A stretch of 48,884 nucleotides of DNA from Cytobacillus sp. IB215665 (GCF_033963835.1 NZ_JAXBME010000027.1:1-48884), one strand, 5' to 3'. Numbered from the stretch's first letter, positions 38,488-45,168 are shown. Translations and numbers: made by a program. The notes: generated from the letters alone by a model not told the origin.

Positions 38488-39387
38488 ATGCTACTTAACG
38501 GAAGAATCGAAGAATTTCAACGCTACAGCAACTTTAAGAGCTTAAAAGACTTCAACAACAACATTGAAATGTTCTTATCCATATACAAAAAAGAGTTTAC
38601 AAAATCAGAGTTTATAGCCTTTAATCGCTTGCGAAAATACTGTGCTAAGGTTATCGGTGTCGCTAATGCTAGTATTAAGACAGTTTTAGCTGGGATCCAG
38701 GACAAAGATACCGCAGCAGGAGTAAGTGAGTCTACTTTTAAACGTATGAAACGCAAGGCTGTGAAACTAGGAATATTAACTATCGAACCAACACAAAGGA
38801 ACAATAAATCTCAGTCTACTAACCTTTGGATATTCAATCGATTTGTTTCAAATTCTAATAAAATTGACCCCCCACCTACTAGTGGAGAGGGGCGAAAAAA
38901 GCCGGAACAAAAGGAAAAAGTTGTTGATCAATTGGCCCCCCTTGAAACTGGCCATTCTATCTATACTAATCTTCATAATATTAATAATCATTTAAATACC
39001 AGGTCATTTAAGTACATAAAGTTTGTCCCTAAAATTGTAAACCAAAAATATGCATCACTTTTTCAGCATGATCTGAGAAAAATATGGACAAGAGTCACAA
39101 GTGCATGTAAACAAGCGAAAAGAACTTTTAGTGATGTCCGTATCAGCAAGACAGATAAAAATGAAATTGGATTGGTAGCAATTGATTCATTATATCGATA
39201 TATTGTTGAACGTAACAAAAAGAATGAAACTATGCCACTTGATGAACAATGCAGCATAGTATATTCGGTGACGTTTTCTCAAATAGAACAGCTTAAAGTT
39301 TGCCAGGATCCGATATTTCAGGATGTAAACAAAGAAAAATTATTGAATGATGAAAAACATAGTTTAATCGTTAAAATGCTAGAGTGA
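38488..39387 (+). CDS. Putative plasmid replication initiator (winged-helix Rep)
   Basis: 299 residues from ATG 38488 (AAAGGGACG upstream; the frame is open to 38434). A winged-helix region is visible: FIAFNRLRKYCAKVIGVANA, GVSESTFKRMKRKAVKLGIL, TIEPTQRNNKSQSTNLWIFN, which resembles the HTH half of Rep or DnaD-like proteins. The C-terminal 110 residues are helical and basic. It lies beside parMRC and hairpin-rich DNA, as a plasmid initiator would. Similar Bacillus phage proteins are often left as 'cytosolic' or HTH proteins, so a regulatory role remains possible. Confidence 0.6.
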   Translation: MLLNGRIEEFQRYSNFKSLKDFNNNIEMFLSIYKKEFTKSEFIAFNRLRKYCAKVIGVANASIKTVLAGIQDKDTAAGVSESTFKRMKRKAVKLGILTIEPTQRNNKSQSTNLWIFNRFVSNSNKIDPPPTSGEGRKKPEQKEKVVDQLAPLETGHSIYTNLHNINNHLNTRSFKYIKFVPKIVNQKYASLFQHDLRKIWTRVTSACKQAKRTFSDVRISKTDKNEIGLVAIDSLYRYIVERNKKNETMPLDEQCSIVYSVTFSQIEQLKVCQDPIFQDVNKEKLLNDEKHSLIVKMLE

Positions 39388-39398
39388 TAGTACCTATA

Positions 39399-39423
39399 AA
39401 CGTTGATTTAACAATGTTTTTTA
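39399..39423 (+). terminator. Terminator of rep
   Basis: AACGTTG / CAATGTT stem, loop ATTTAA, followed by TTTTT. Confidence 0.75.
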
Positions 39424-39502
39424 AGGTGTCAAGGTAAAACAACAAAATATAAGTATGTTGATACTTTTGAAGAAAACGGGAGTATTTGAGAGCATTAACG
39501 GT

Positions 39503-39528
39503 CTGAGACTCTCCAAACCACGTCTCAG
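39503..39528 (+). other. Hairpin in the rep-aimR intergenic region
   Basis: CTGAGAC / GTCTCAG perfect 7-bp stem with a 12-nt loop; TTTGAGAG (39485-39492) can pair with CTCTCCAAA in its loop, giving an alternative fold. Further on lie a perfect TGTGGCCACA palindrome (near 39595) and an ACCAAAA..GAATT / AATTC..TTTTGGT repeat (39624-39665). Possible origin or small-RNA elements. Confidence 0.4.
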
Positions 39529-39763
39529 GGCAGAAGAAAAATTTTACAGCGTATGTTAGGGTTTTTGTAAGAAAAATGTAAATAGAAAATATTTTGTGGC
39601 CACAGAATTATAATTACAACATTTACCAAAATAGAATTTTTAAAATGTTTGCAATTCTTTTGGTAGAGGCGTAAAATTATAGCTATATAAGCGTTTACAA
39701 AAAATGGACAAATTTGTAACTTTATAGTTTATAAGTTAAAAAACTTGCAATTTTTTCTAGTAA

Positions 39764-39813
39764 CCGAACGTGCAAAATGATATAATACGAACATAAACAC
39801 GAACGTTTGTTTG
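39764..39813 (+). promoter_or_regulatory. aimR promoter with LexA-like box
   Basis: Extended -10 TGA TATAAT (39778-39786). At 39800-39813 lies CGAACGTTTGTTTG, one mismatch from CGAAC-N4-GTTCG, just after the expected start site; a second half-site CGAACG is at 39765. This suggests SOS repression of the aimR transcript. Confidence 0.6.
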
Positions 39814-39836
39814 TATAAAAGAATAAAATTAAAGCC

Positions 39837-39999
39837 GTCACCTTTCCCTGGACAGTTAAGGTGACAGCAGCGTATCCTATCTCTCTAAAGCACTAGGATA
39901 CTCTTCATACTATATCAAAAATAAGCAATGTTTTCCATATATTTTTGACGTATGCAAGAGTGTTAATCCTTGGAAAAGTGATAGGGATTAACTTTTTTT
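39837..39999 (+). promoter_or_regulatory. Structured aimR leader ending in an intrinsic terminator
   Basis: Three perfect 8-bp hairpins in order: GTCACCTT/AAGGTGAC (39837-39865), GTATCCTA/TAGGATAC (39872-39901) and GTTAATCC/GGATTAAC followed by TTTTTTT (39962-39999). The last is a strong terminator only 16 nt before the aimR start codon. The leader therefore looks like an attenuator, or yields a separate small RNA. No known riboswitch class is recognised. Confidence 0.65.
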
Positions 40000-40015
40000 A
40001 TTGGGAGGAAAACAA

Positions 40016-41221
40016 ATGTCAACAAACACCTCCACCTTAGATTTTGGCACAGAATTTCAAAAATTAATTAGAAAATACGGGATAACTCAAAAAAAATTAT
40101 CGGAACAATTTGGGATGAAACAAAGCACACTTTCAAGAGTGTTAAAAGGTAGTAGAGGCGGTGACTTTGAAAAGATATACAAGATTGTAAAGTATGTGGC
40201 TACCCTTTCACCTAAAATTAAAGTAGAAAAATTAATGCTGCTTTACATTCGAGATTTAACAAATTATGATAATGTTAAGGTGGCAATGGAGTACTGCGAT
40301 ACTCATAACTTCCTAGGCCAGTTGCAAAAATTATGTGAGTATTTTTGGTCAAAGGCCAAAGAATCGAATGAGTTAAAAGCGTGGGCTGACCTGTACAATC
40401 TGAGCATTCAAAGAAAACTAGGTAAGATTTCATTAACAGATTGGTATAATAAGCTCATGGAAATAGAGCCATCTTGTAAAGAATCTGAGATATATCGCTC
40501 ACTAAGGGCTCTTGAGCATCTGAATCAAGAACAAAATTATAGAGAAATATCCGATAACATGAAGATGTTGCAAGAAAATATTAGCCATGTTGAAAATACA
40601 TATATACGTTTTTCCTTTGGGATCCGTTTAGGAGAGTTTCTGCAAGCAATATATGTACGTTCAGGGAAGTTTGATGAAGCTGAAGAGTTAGCTTTACAAA
40701 CACTGGGCTTTTCAATTGGAAAAGGCTTTGATGCCTTTGCTACCATTACATTGGCGGAGAGAAACATCCAAGATAAATCAAAGATTGATATAGCAATCCA
40801 ACATTTTGAGAAAGCTATTGAAATATACGAGGAAATGAATAGGTTAAGTGTTGCTTCATTATTCGTCAAAAGAATAGAACTTATAAAACTATTACATAGT
40901 GTTGATATACCACTTGAGGATATTAAGCATAAGCAAAACATTGCTTTTAAGCACATCTTAGATGGAAATACGGCTCACGGAATGAAGCTTCTTGACGAGT
41001 TAGATATTGAAGAAGGTAAACAGGAAGCTATACGTGATTTCATGAGAGGTAAAGCAACAGGTGATAGAGGTTTTTACTGGAAAGCTCTATCTACATTTAT
41101 GAAACGTAATGATAGATTGTATGGTTACTTCCCTATGAAAGAACTACTAAAGCTAGGGGAACATGAAAATGGTGTTTTAGGTCTCTATAATATCTACGAG
41201 ACAGAAAGAGGTGAACAGTAG
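40016..41221 (+). CDS. aimR: AimR-like arbitrium receptor (RRNPP: HTH plus TPR)
   Basis: 401 residues from ATG 40016, with GGGAGG 8 nt upstream; TTG 40001 is part of that site. N-terminal HTH: FQKLIRKYGITQKKLSEQFG and MKQSTLSRVLKGSRG (about 12-46). The rest is TPR-like helical repeats (for example HFEKAIEIYEEMNRLSVASL near 265) ending LGLYNIYETERGEQ. AimR proteins of SPbeta-group phages have this plan and a length of about 380-400, bind a secreted peptide, and steer lysis or lysogeny. A signal-peptide mini-gene lies directly downstream, as expected for aimP, beside a CI/Cro switch. Confidence 0.85.
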   Translation: MSTNTSTLDFGTEFQKLIRKYGITQKKLSEQFGMKQSTLSRVLKGSRGGDFEKIYKIVKYVATLSPKIKVEKLMLLYIRDLTNYDNVKVAMEYCDTHNFLGQLQKLCEYFWSKAKESNELKAWADLYNLSIQRKLGKISLTDWYNKLMEIEPSCKESEIYRSLRALEHLNQEQNYREISDNMKMLQENISHVENTYIRFSFGIRLGEFLQAIYVRSGKFDEAEELALQTLGFSIGKGFDAFATITLAERNIQDKSKIDIAIQHFEKAIEIYEEMNRLSVASLFVKRIELIKLLHSVDIPLEDIKHKQNIAFKHILDGNTAHGMKLLDELDIEEGKQEAIRDFMRGKATGDRGFYWKALSTFMKRNDRLYGYFPMKELLKLGEHENGVLGLYNIYETERGEQ

Positions 41222-41222
41222 C

Positions 41223-41414
41223 ATGTTTAAAAAAGGATTAATAGCATTAGTAATGGGTGCATTTTTGCTTTCAGGACAAAGTGTAGCATTTGCTAATGAA
41301 GAAGCTGAAGAAACAAATACAGAAGAGGTACCTGTTATAGATACAACTTTATTGGTGGTCAGTAAGGATGATGTTGTTAAATTTAATACTGATCCGGCTC
41401 CAACAGGCGGTTGA
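41223..41414 (+). CDS. aimP: AimP-like arbitrium pro-peptide (63 aa)
   Basis: 63 residues from ATG 41223, 1 nt after the aimR stop, with AGAGGTG 10 nt upstream. A secretion signal is clear: MFKKG, a hydrophobic core LIALVMGAFLLSGQS, and a cleavage site VAFA|NE near residue 24. An acidic spacer follows and the C-terminus reads VKFNTDPAPTGG. By analogy the mature signal is the last six or so residues (PAPTGG). That differs from the xxxRGA peptides of phi3T/SPbeta. Context, size and Sec signal support aimP. Confidence 0.82.
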   Translation: MFKKGLIALVMGAFLLSGQSVAFANEEAEETNTEEVPVIDTTLLVVSKDDVVKFNTDPAPTGG

Positions 41415-41453
41415 TCAACAACTAAATAAAATACTAAATTGATATTTTAAGAG

Positions 41454-41490
41454 AGACGTAACCTTTAACTAGGTTGCGTCTTTCCTGTTT
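41454..41490 (+). terminator. Weak terminator after aimP
   Basis: AGACGTAACCT / AGGTTGCGTCT stem (11 bp, one G-U), followed by TTCCTGTTTCT, a broken T-run. Readthrough, or AimR-dependent control at this point, is possible. Confidence 0.65.
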
Positions 41491-41497
41491 CTAGAGA

Positions 41498-41539
41498 AAA
41501 ATTGACAATCTTTGAAAAAAATCACAATTTGTCAATTTT
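41498..41539. promoter_or_regulatory. Candidate AimR operator and aimX-type promoter
   Basis: Perfect 11-bp inverted repeat AAAATTGACAA (41498-41508) and TTGTCAATTTT (41529-41539), 20 bp apart. Long-spaced palindromes downstream of aimP are where AimR binds in known arbitrium phages. The left arm contains a consensus -35 TTGACA (41502-41507) with a poor -10 about 17 nt later inside the right arm, fitting an activator-dependent or occluded promoter. Confidence 0.65.
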
Positions 41540-41562
41540 AAAAAAATATAGGAGTGATCATC

Positions 41563-41760
41563 ATGGCATATCTAGCAGAGCAAACGACAAAGCAAACAGC
41601 AGAGATAATACCTTTTCCAAATAAAAAAATCCAAACAGAAATCGATGAACTAGCAGAAAAGGCTTTTGAGATCATGGATCAAGAGAAATGGAAGTATACA
41701 GATTGGGATCCTGATCTGAGGGAAAGGGACTCGTGGTCCGACATTTTGAAGAAAAGATAA
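41563..41760 (+). CDS. Small protein in the aimX position (65 aa)
   Basis: 65 residues from ATG 41563, with AGGAG 8 nt upstream. MAYLAEQTTKQTAEIIPFPN is followed by an acidic helix (EIDELAEKAFEIMDQEKWKY) and a charged end. The IIPFPNKK motif occurs near the N-terminus of many small phage regulators. It is the first ORF after the candidate AimR operator, convergent to the CI-like gene, so it occupies the place of aimX. Whether protein or RNA is the active product cannot be read here. Confidence 0.65.
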   Translation: MAYLAEQTTKQTAEIIPFPNKKIQTEIDELAEKAFEIMDQEKWKYTDWDPDLRERDSWSDILKKR

Positions 41761-41780
41761 AAATAACAGGGGGCAATAAT

Positions 41781-41903
41781 ATGAATAAAGAACTATTAAA
41801 CGCACTAGAAAAAATTGTAGAAAACAATAATGCAAATATGCCAGCTGCAACTAAGATAGCAGAAATAATTCAAAATAAAAAAGCTACCTGTTCTACCAGG
41901 TAG
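41781..41903 (+). CDS. Small protein (40 aa) overlapping a hairpin
   Basis: MNKELLNALEKIVENNNANM then PAATKIAEIIQNKKATCSTR, with CAGGGGG 7 nt before the ATG. Helical. Its last seven codons and stop lie in the hairpin 41882-41905. Coupled to the aimX-position ORF (20 nt apart). Unknown function. Confidence 0.5.
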   Translation: MNKELLNALEKIVENNNANMPAATKIAEIIQNKKATCSTR

Positions 41904-41905
41904 CT
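41882..41905. terminator. Hairpin terminator of the CI-like gene
   Basis: AGCTACCTG / CAGGTAGCT perfect 9-bp stem with a poly-A flank on the left, i.e. TTTTTT on the minus strand. It terminates the leftward repressor message and may slow the convergent aim transcript. Confidence 0.85.
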
Positions 41906-42263
41906 ATAAACCTTTATTAGATTTCACTTTTACATAGCCAATAACTTCTTTGATTATCTCATCTTTCTCACCTTCAGGTAATGACTCGATAATCTCATAC
42001 AGTTTCATAGCTTCAGCAGTAATAATACTATTTTGATCAGCAGTCAATTTAGGCTCGTCACTTTTACCGAGTAAATAATCTATTGTCACACCAAATATGA
42101 TAGAGAGCTGTTCAATTGTATCAAGTGTTGGCCGTCTTTCGCCACGTTCCATTTTTCCAACGCTGGAGTAATTCATTCCTAGCATTTCACCAACATCTTC
42201 TAGTGTGAGGTTTTTAGCTACACGAGCAGCACGAATATGCTTACCAATTTTCTCATAATCCAT
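41904..42263 (-). CDS. CI-like repressor (XRE-family HTH, 119 aa)
   Basis: 119 residues. Residues 5-62 are a classic XRE/Cro HTH (IGKHIRAARVAKNLTLEDVG; MLGMNYSSVGKMERGERRPT; LSIIFGVTIDYLLGKSDEP). The short C-terminal helical part (MKLYEIIESLPEGEKDEIIK) probably dimerises. No Ser/Lys peptidase domain is present, so it is not self-cleaved by RecA like lambda CI; induction must come by another route, which suits control by arbitrium. Divergent to a Cro-like gene, with operators between. Confidence 0.88.
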   Translation of the reverse strand: MDYEKIGKHIRAARVAKNLTLEDVGEMLGMNYSSVGKMERGERRPTLDTIEQLSIIFGVTIDYLLGKSDEPKLTADQNSIITAEAMKLYEIIESLPEGEKDEIIKEVIGYVKVKSNKGL

Positions 42264-42275
42264 ATTTTTTTAACA

Positions 42276-42428
42276 GTCCTTTCAGGACAAAAGTCCATGT
42301 ACAGATGGCTATATTGTATCAGAAAAAGTCCAATAAGGACAATAGTAACTGTTTTTTTGATCAAAAAAATTGTTGACGAAGGACTAAAAGGACAGATATA
42401 CTTTGATTACAGCAGACCTTAAAGTCCT
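42276..42428. promoter_or_regulatory. CI/Cro operator region
   Basis: Repeated GTCC/GGAC sites: GTCCTTTCAGGAC (42276-42288), GTCCAATAAGGAC (42328-42340), GGACTAAAAGGAC (42381-42393) and half-site AGTCC (42424-42428). A further copy, GGACTTTTAGGAC, lies past the Cro-like gene at 42670-42682. Three sites around two divergent promoters mirror the lambda OR layout. Confidence 0.8.
42373..42402 (+). promoter_or_regulatory. Early rightward promoter (PR-like)
   Basis: TTGACG (42373-42378), 18-nt spacer, TATACT (42397-42402). The spacer contains the operator GGACTAAAAGGAC, so the repressor would block it. Confidence 0.75.
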
Positions 42429-42458
42429 AATATAACATATGACGGTAGGTGAGAAATT

Positions 42459-42650
42459 ATGCTCCAAAACAAAATAGCTTATCACAGGAAAATTAGAGGT
42501 ATAAAACAAGGGGAATTAGCTAAAATGCTTGGAATGAACCAATCAGCACTGAGTAAAATCGAACTTGGAAAAACTACTTTTACAGTAGATAAAGCTCACG
42601 TAATAGCTACCATTTTTGATACAACAATTGACGAATTGATAGTTAAATAG
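42459..42650 (+). CDS. Cro-like HTH regulator (63 aa)
   Basis: 63 residues, a bare XRE HTH: IAYHRKIRGIKQGELAKMLG, MNQSALSKIELGKTTFTVDK, then VIATIFDTTIDELIVK. Ribosome site GGTGAG 6-8 nt upstream. It is the first gene under the early promoter, opposite to the CI-like gene, as Cro is. It should bind the same GTCC/GGAC operators and damp the repressor. A further operator copy lies 20 nt past its stop, before the next gene. Confidence 0.85.
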   Translation: MLQNKIAYHRKIRGIKQGELAKMLGMNQSALSKIELGKTTFTVDKAHVIATIFDTTIDELIVK

Positions 42651-42705
42651 AATTTTTTTACACTAGATAGGACTTTTAGGACTAAACAAAAAGGAGGTTG
42701 AAACC

Positions 42706-42906
42706 TTGGAACATCCATCAATCACCAAAACAATGCGAACAGGCTATTCAGAAGTAGAAAATAAGCCCAAAAGAGATTATTACGATGAAGAAATTTATCA
42801 AGGCGAAAAAGTGTGGTTAGACTCTAACACTGGCAATCTAATACTAAAATGCAACTTGGCAAAATACATAACGGAGCATTACGATTTTGATTTAGTGGAG
42901 GGATAA
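42706..42906 (+). CDS. YqaI-like small phage protein (66 aa)
   Basis: 66 residues from TTG 42706 with AAGGAGG 8 nt upstream. Starts MEHPSITKTMRTGYSEVENK, then YDEEIYQGEKVWLDSNTGNL and LAKYITEHYDFDLVEG. The HP/NP...YGDEI-type start and C-terminal 'NLxxYLxExxGFxxV' helix resemble the YqaI family of Bacillus prophages (skin element). Function unknown; typical early-region gene. It is followed 1 nt later by the next ORF. Confidence 0.65.
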   Translation: MEHPSITKTMRTGYSEVENKPKRDYYDEEIYQGEKVWLDSNTGNLILKCNLAKYITEHYDFDLVEG

Positions 42907-42907
42907 A

Positions 42908-43147
42908 GTGGATATTAACATGCTTGAAGAACATTCAAAAGCTGTTGCTGAAGCTTATGACAAAGGTGTTATTAGTTCTTATGGAAATGAAGTGCATCTT
43001 GCTCCTGATCTGTTCGAAAAAATCGTGAAGCAAAACTCAGGGTTAAAAATCGTTGAGATGTTAGTAAGAGGATGTAGTCGAAAAATATTTCATGTTAATG
43101 GCCAAACTTACTTTTCTCTTTTTGGAAATGATGATCAACATGAATAA
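42908..43147 (+). CDS. Hypothetical early protein (79 aa)
   Basis: 79 residues from GTG 42908 after GTGGAGGG. Helical first half (MLEEHSKAVAEAYDKGVISS), then strand-rich (RKIFHVNGQTYFSLFGND). The motif 'DxGVISSYGNEVHL' recalls small phage proteins of unknown role in Bacillus early regions. It overlaps the following gene by 8 nt, so the two are coupled. Confidence 0.65.
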   Translation: MDINMLEEHSKAVAEAYDKGVISSYGNEVHLAPDLFEKIVKQNSGLKIVEMLVRGCSRKIFHVNGQTYFSLFGNDDQHE

Positions 43148-43307
43148 CTCAGTGGTTATCACTGATAGCCGTACACAATGGATGATCGCTGAAGATAAAT
43201 TAATGAGCTGCATGACCAGGTGTCGTCTGTATAAGGAATGCGCAACTAGAGTTGGTGTTGACTGTAAGAGACTTGGAGGTTCTGAGATTCCAAAAATACG
43301 TAATTGA
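43140..43307 (+). CDS. Small cysteine-rich protein (55 aa)
   Basis: 55 residues from ATG 43140; ATG 43131 is an alternative, and no strong ribosome site is seen, so coupling to the previous gene is likely. Four cysteines in the second half (CMTRCRLYKECATRVGVDCK) could bind zinc or an iron-sulphur centre. Similar Cys-clusters occur in small phage proteins of unknown function. Confidence 0.55.
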   Translation: MNNSVVITDSRTQWMIAEDKLMSCMTRCRLYKECATRVGVDCKRLGGSEIPKIRN

Positions 43308-43316
43308 GGTGAGAAT

Positions 43317-43550
43317 ATGTTTACGAATGAAATCACGATGCGGAGACACGGAAAGCTTGAATTAGTGAAAGCAATCCAAGAAAAAGAGCGGAACGGTTGG
43401 GAGTGCGTTGCTCCAATTGCCAAAAGTTCTAATCATAAGAAAGAATGGCAATTATCATCAAATCCGAAGAAGGTCAACAAAAAACGTGACTATAGAGGTG
43501 TTTCTGAGGATTACACGTATGTTGTAAAAATGCGAAGAGTAGCTAACTAA
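43317..43550 (+). CDS. Hypothetical early protein (77 aa)
   Basis: 77 residues after GAGGTGAGAAT. Pattern KLELVKAIQEKERNGWECVA with a basic middle (NHKKEWQLSSNPKKVNKKRD) and a C-terminal strand (DYTYVVKMRRV). It looks like a compact phage protein of the kind that pairs a 'NGWE' helix-strand unit with a nucleic-acid-binding loop. No family known to me. The start is well supported by spacing. Confidence 0.65.
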   Translation: MFTNEITMRRHGKLELVKAIQEKERNGWECVAPIAKSSNHKKEWQLSSNPKKVNKKRDYRGVSEDYTYVVKMRRVAN

Positions 43551-43593
43551 ACATAATTTGTATTTTGTTTATTAAAAAAGGGGGCATTTGAGG

Positions 43594-44064
43594 TTGTGCT
43601 GGGTTGAAGTTACTAAAGCCGATAAACGAGCTGTCAGATTAGCAGATCGCCATTATACAAGACAAAAGCCAGGCACTAACCAATTTTGCAGACCTGGTAA
43701 AAATATTGTTCTACTTTCAAAAGATGAAAAAGCCTTATGGGTGTCGTGGCAAGGCATACGGGATGATGGATTAGATGCTTGGGAGTGTACATTATTTAGA
43801 AATGAAGGGGAGTATCTATCCTCTCACTTAATTGTACTAGCATTAGGAATTACTACTGCTAAATGGGGAATTCCACCAAAAGACGGAATTATTACATATG
43901 TAGGTAAGCACTTAAAGGGTGGAACATTTCACGCAGCAGGGTTTAAAAAGATTGGAAAGAGTAAGAAAAGAGGACTTCCTTTACTTCAACTACCTCAAGA
44001 AAGAATGCCACCACCACTTCAAGCAGCTGATGTAAGTTTATTCGAACATGAAATGTTGATTTAG
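43594..44064 (+). CDS. GNAT-like phage protein, possibly Mom-related
   Basis: About 156 residues from TTG 43594 (AAGGGGG 9 nt upstream; TTG 43588 is the alternative). Conserved-looking blocks: ADRHYTRQKPGTNQFCRPGK near 20, LFRNEGEYLSSHLIVLAL near 70, and GIITYVGKHLKGGTFHAAGF, then KKIGKSKKRGLPLLQLP. This matches a phage family I recall with the pattern RHYSR..PG...F..PG...V, FRNEG...SS, and TYVDP.K......G.CF..AGW, thought to be acetyltransferase-like and near Mu Mom DNA-modification proteins. It may modify phage DNA to evade host restriction. The link is by pattern only. Confidence 0.55.
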   Translation: MCWVEVTKADKRAVRLADRHYTRQKPGTNQFCRPGKNIVLLSKDEKALWVSWQGIRDDGLDAWECTLFRNEGEYLSSHLIVLALGITTAKWGIPPKDGIITYVGKHLKGGTFHAAGFKKIGKSKKRGLPLLQLPQERMPPPLQAADVSLFEHEMLI

Positions 44065-44111
44065 GAAACTCTTGAATTATTTTGTTTACTAAATGTTGAG
44101 GAGGAAAAACG

Positions 44112-44492
44112 ATGGAAAACAAACAACGATTAGATGAAATTATGGGCGTAGCAGTTAACTCAGCAAAAGATCAAGGCGTAGGAGTTACTGATAAAGTTAA
44201 TTTAAATTTAGATGATTTTATGTTTTTGCATGGGTTAGCTGAAAAAGTTGATAAGTCAGTGTTATTACCGAAAGAAATCGCAAATGCAATAAATGTTATG
44301 GATCAAAATGAAATGACTTGTTTTGCAATAATTTGCTCTCTACAAGAAGAAAGTTGGTTGGAAAATAGAGGTTGCGAAATAGAAGAGGTAATCAAAGCAC
44401 ATAAAATATTAAGAAAATGGTCATTTGGTGACAGTGGCGGGAACACTGATCGTTTAATAGAGGCTTTAGCAAATGGTTATATCGAGAATTAA
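44112..44492 (+). CDS. Hypothetical early protein (126 aa)
   Basis: 126 residues after GAGGAGGAAAAACG. Helical and acidic, starting MENKQRLDEIMGVAVNSAKD, with DDFMFLHGLAEKVDKSVLLP and ICSLQEESWLENRGCEIEEV. No known motif or membrane segment. Part of a run of small early genes, each with its own AGGAGG site. Function unknown. Confidence 0.65.
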   Translation: MENKQRLDEIMGVAVNSAKDQGVGVTDKVNLNLDDFMFLHGLAEKVDKSVLLPKEIANAINVMDQNEMTCFAIICSLQEESWLENRGCEIEEVIKAHKILRKWSFGDSGGNTDRLIEALANGYIEN

Positions 44493-44532
44493 GGAAACTC
44501 AAGAGTAAGCGAGTCGATTAGGAGGAGAAATA

Positions 44533-44760
44533 ATGAAAAATATTAAAGTTTGTTTACACAAAAAGAACGCCCATACATTGGAAAGAAATGAACAAGGCAA
44601 GTGGTTTTTAGATGAAAAAGAAATTGGACAAGAACAAGCAATCGAAGAGCTTGCTGAAGCAGTTCAAGACTTAGGGTATTGGTGTCAGGTTGCAAAGGAT
44701 GTATTGCCTGAAGAACAATTTGAGTTAGTCAATGAATCATACTATTACGAAGGTGACTGA
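44533..44760 (+). CDS. Hypothetical early protein (75 aa)
   Basis: 75 residues; the ribosome site is part of GAGTCGATTAGGAGG (44511-44525), which recurs before the next gene. Strand-then-helix pattern: KVCLHKKNAHTLERNEQGKW, FLDEKEIGQEQAIEELAEAV. No family recognised. The acidic C-terminus ends ESYYYEGD. Confidence 0.65.
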   Translation: MKNIKVCLHKKNAHTLERNEQGKWFLDEKEIGQEQAIEELAEAVQDLGYWCQVAKDVLPEEQFELVNESYYYEGD

Positions 44761-44808
44761 TAAGTTATAAGACTTAATAAGCATGGAGTCGATTAGGAGG
44801 GTGACAAG

Positions 44809-45168
44809 GTGAGTCAATTAAAAAAGAAATATAAGAAAACTCGAATTGAATTCAAGAAAGAACTAACGACTGCTGTTAAAGAAAACAAGGCTCTTGCAAT
44901 GCTAATAATTGAAACATATACAGCGTGGCAACATACAAGACATATAACGAAAATTTGGGCTATGTTTAGGAATCCATCTTATAGTGATTTTCAACGTGAT
45001 TACTCAGATAACTTGATGGGTAAGCATATAACGGGAAGGGTAGATATATGGAGATCACTTCATTTTGGTGGCGAGAAAGACCTTTGTAATAAATACAAGT
45101 ATGAGATACCTGAAGTTTATGCAATGGGGGATGCTTTAGGAATTGCATATAAGCATTTACGAAACTAA
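44809..45168 (+). CDS. Hypothetical early protein (119 aa)
   Basis: 119 residues from GTG 44809; AGGAGGGTG lies 10 nt upstream inside the second copy of GAGTCGATTAGGAGG (44786-44800). Basic helical N-terminus (KKKYKKTRIEFKKELTTAVK), then aromatic-rich segments (TAWQHTRHITKIWAMFRNPS; WRSLHFGGEKDLCNKYKYEI). No family known to me. Confidence 0.65.
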   Translation: MSQLKKKYKKTRIEFKKELTTAVKENKALAMLIIETYTAWQHTRHITKIWAMFRNPSYSDFQRDYSDNLMGKHITGRVDIWRSLHFGGEKDLCNKYKYEIPEVYAMGDALGIAYKHLRN

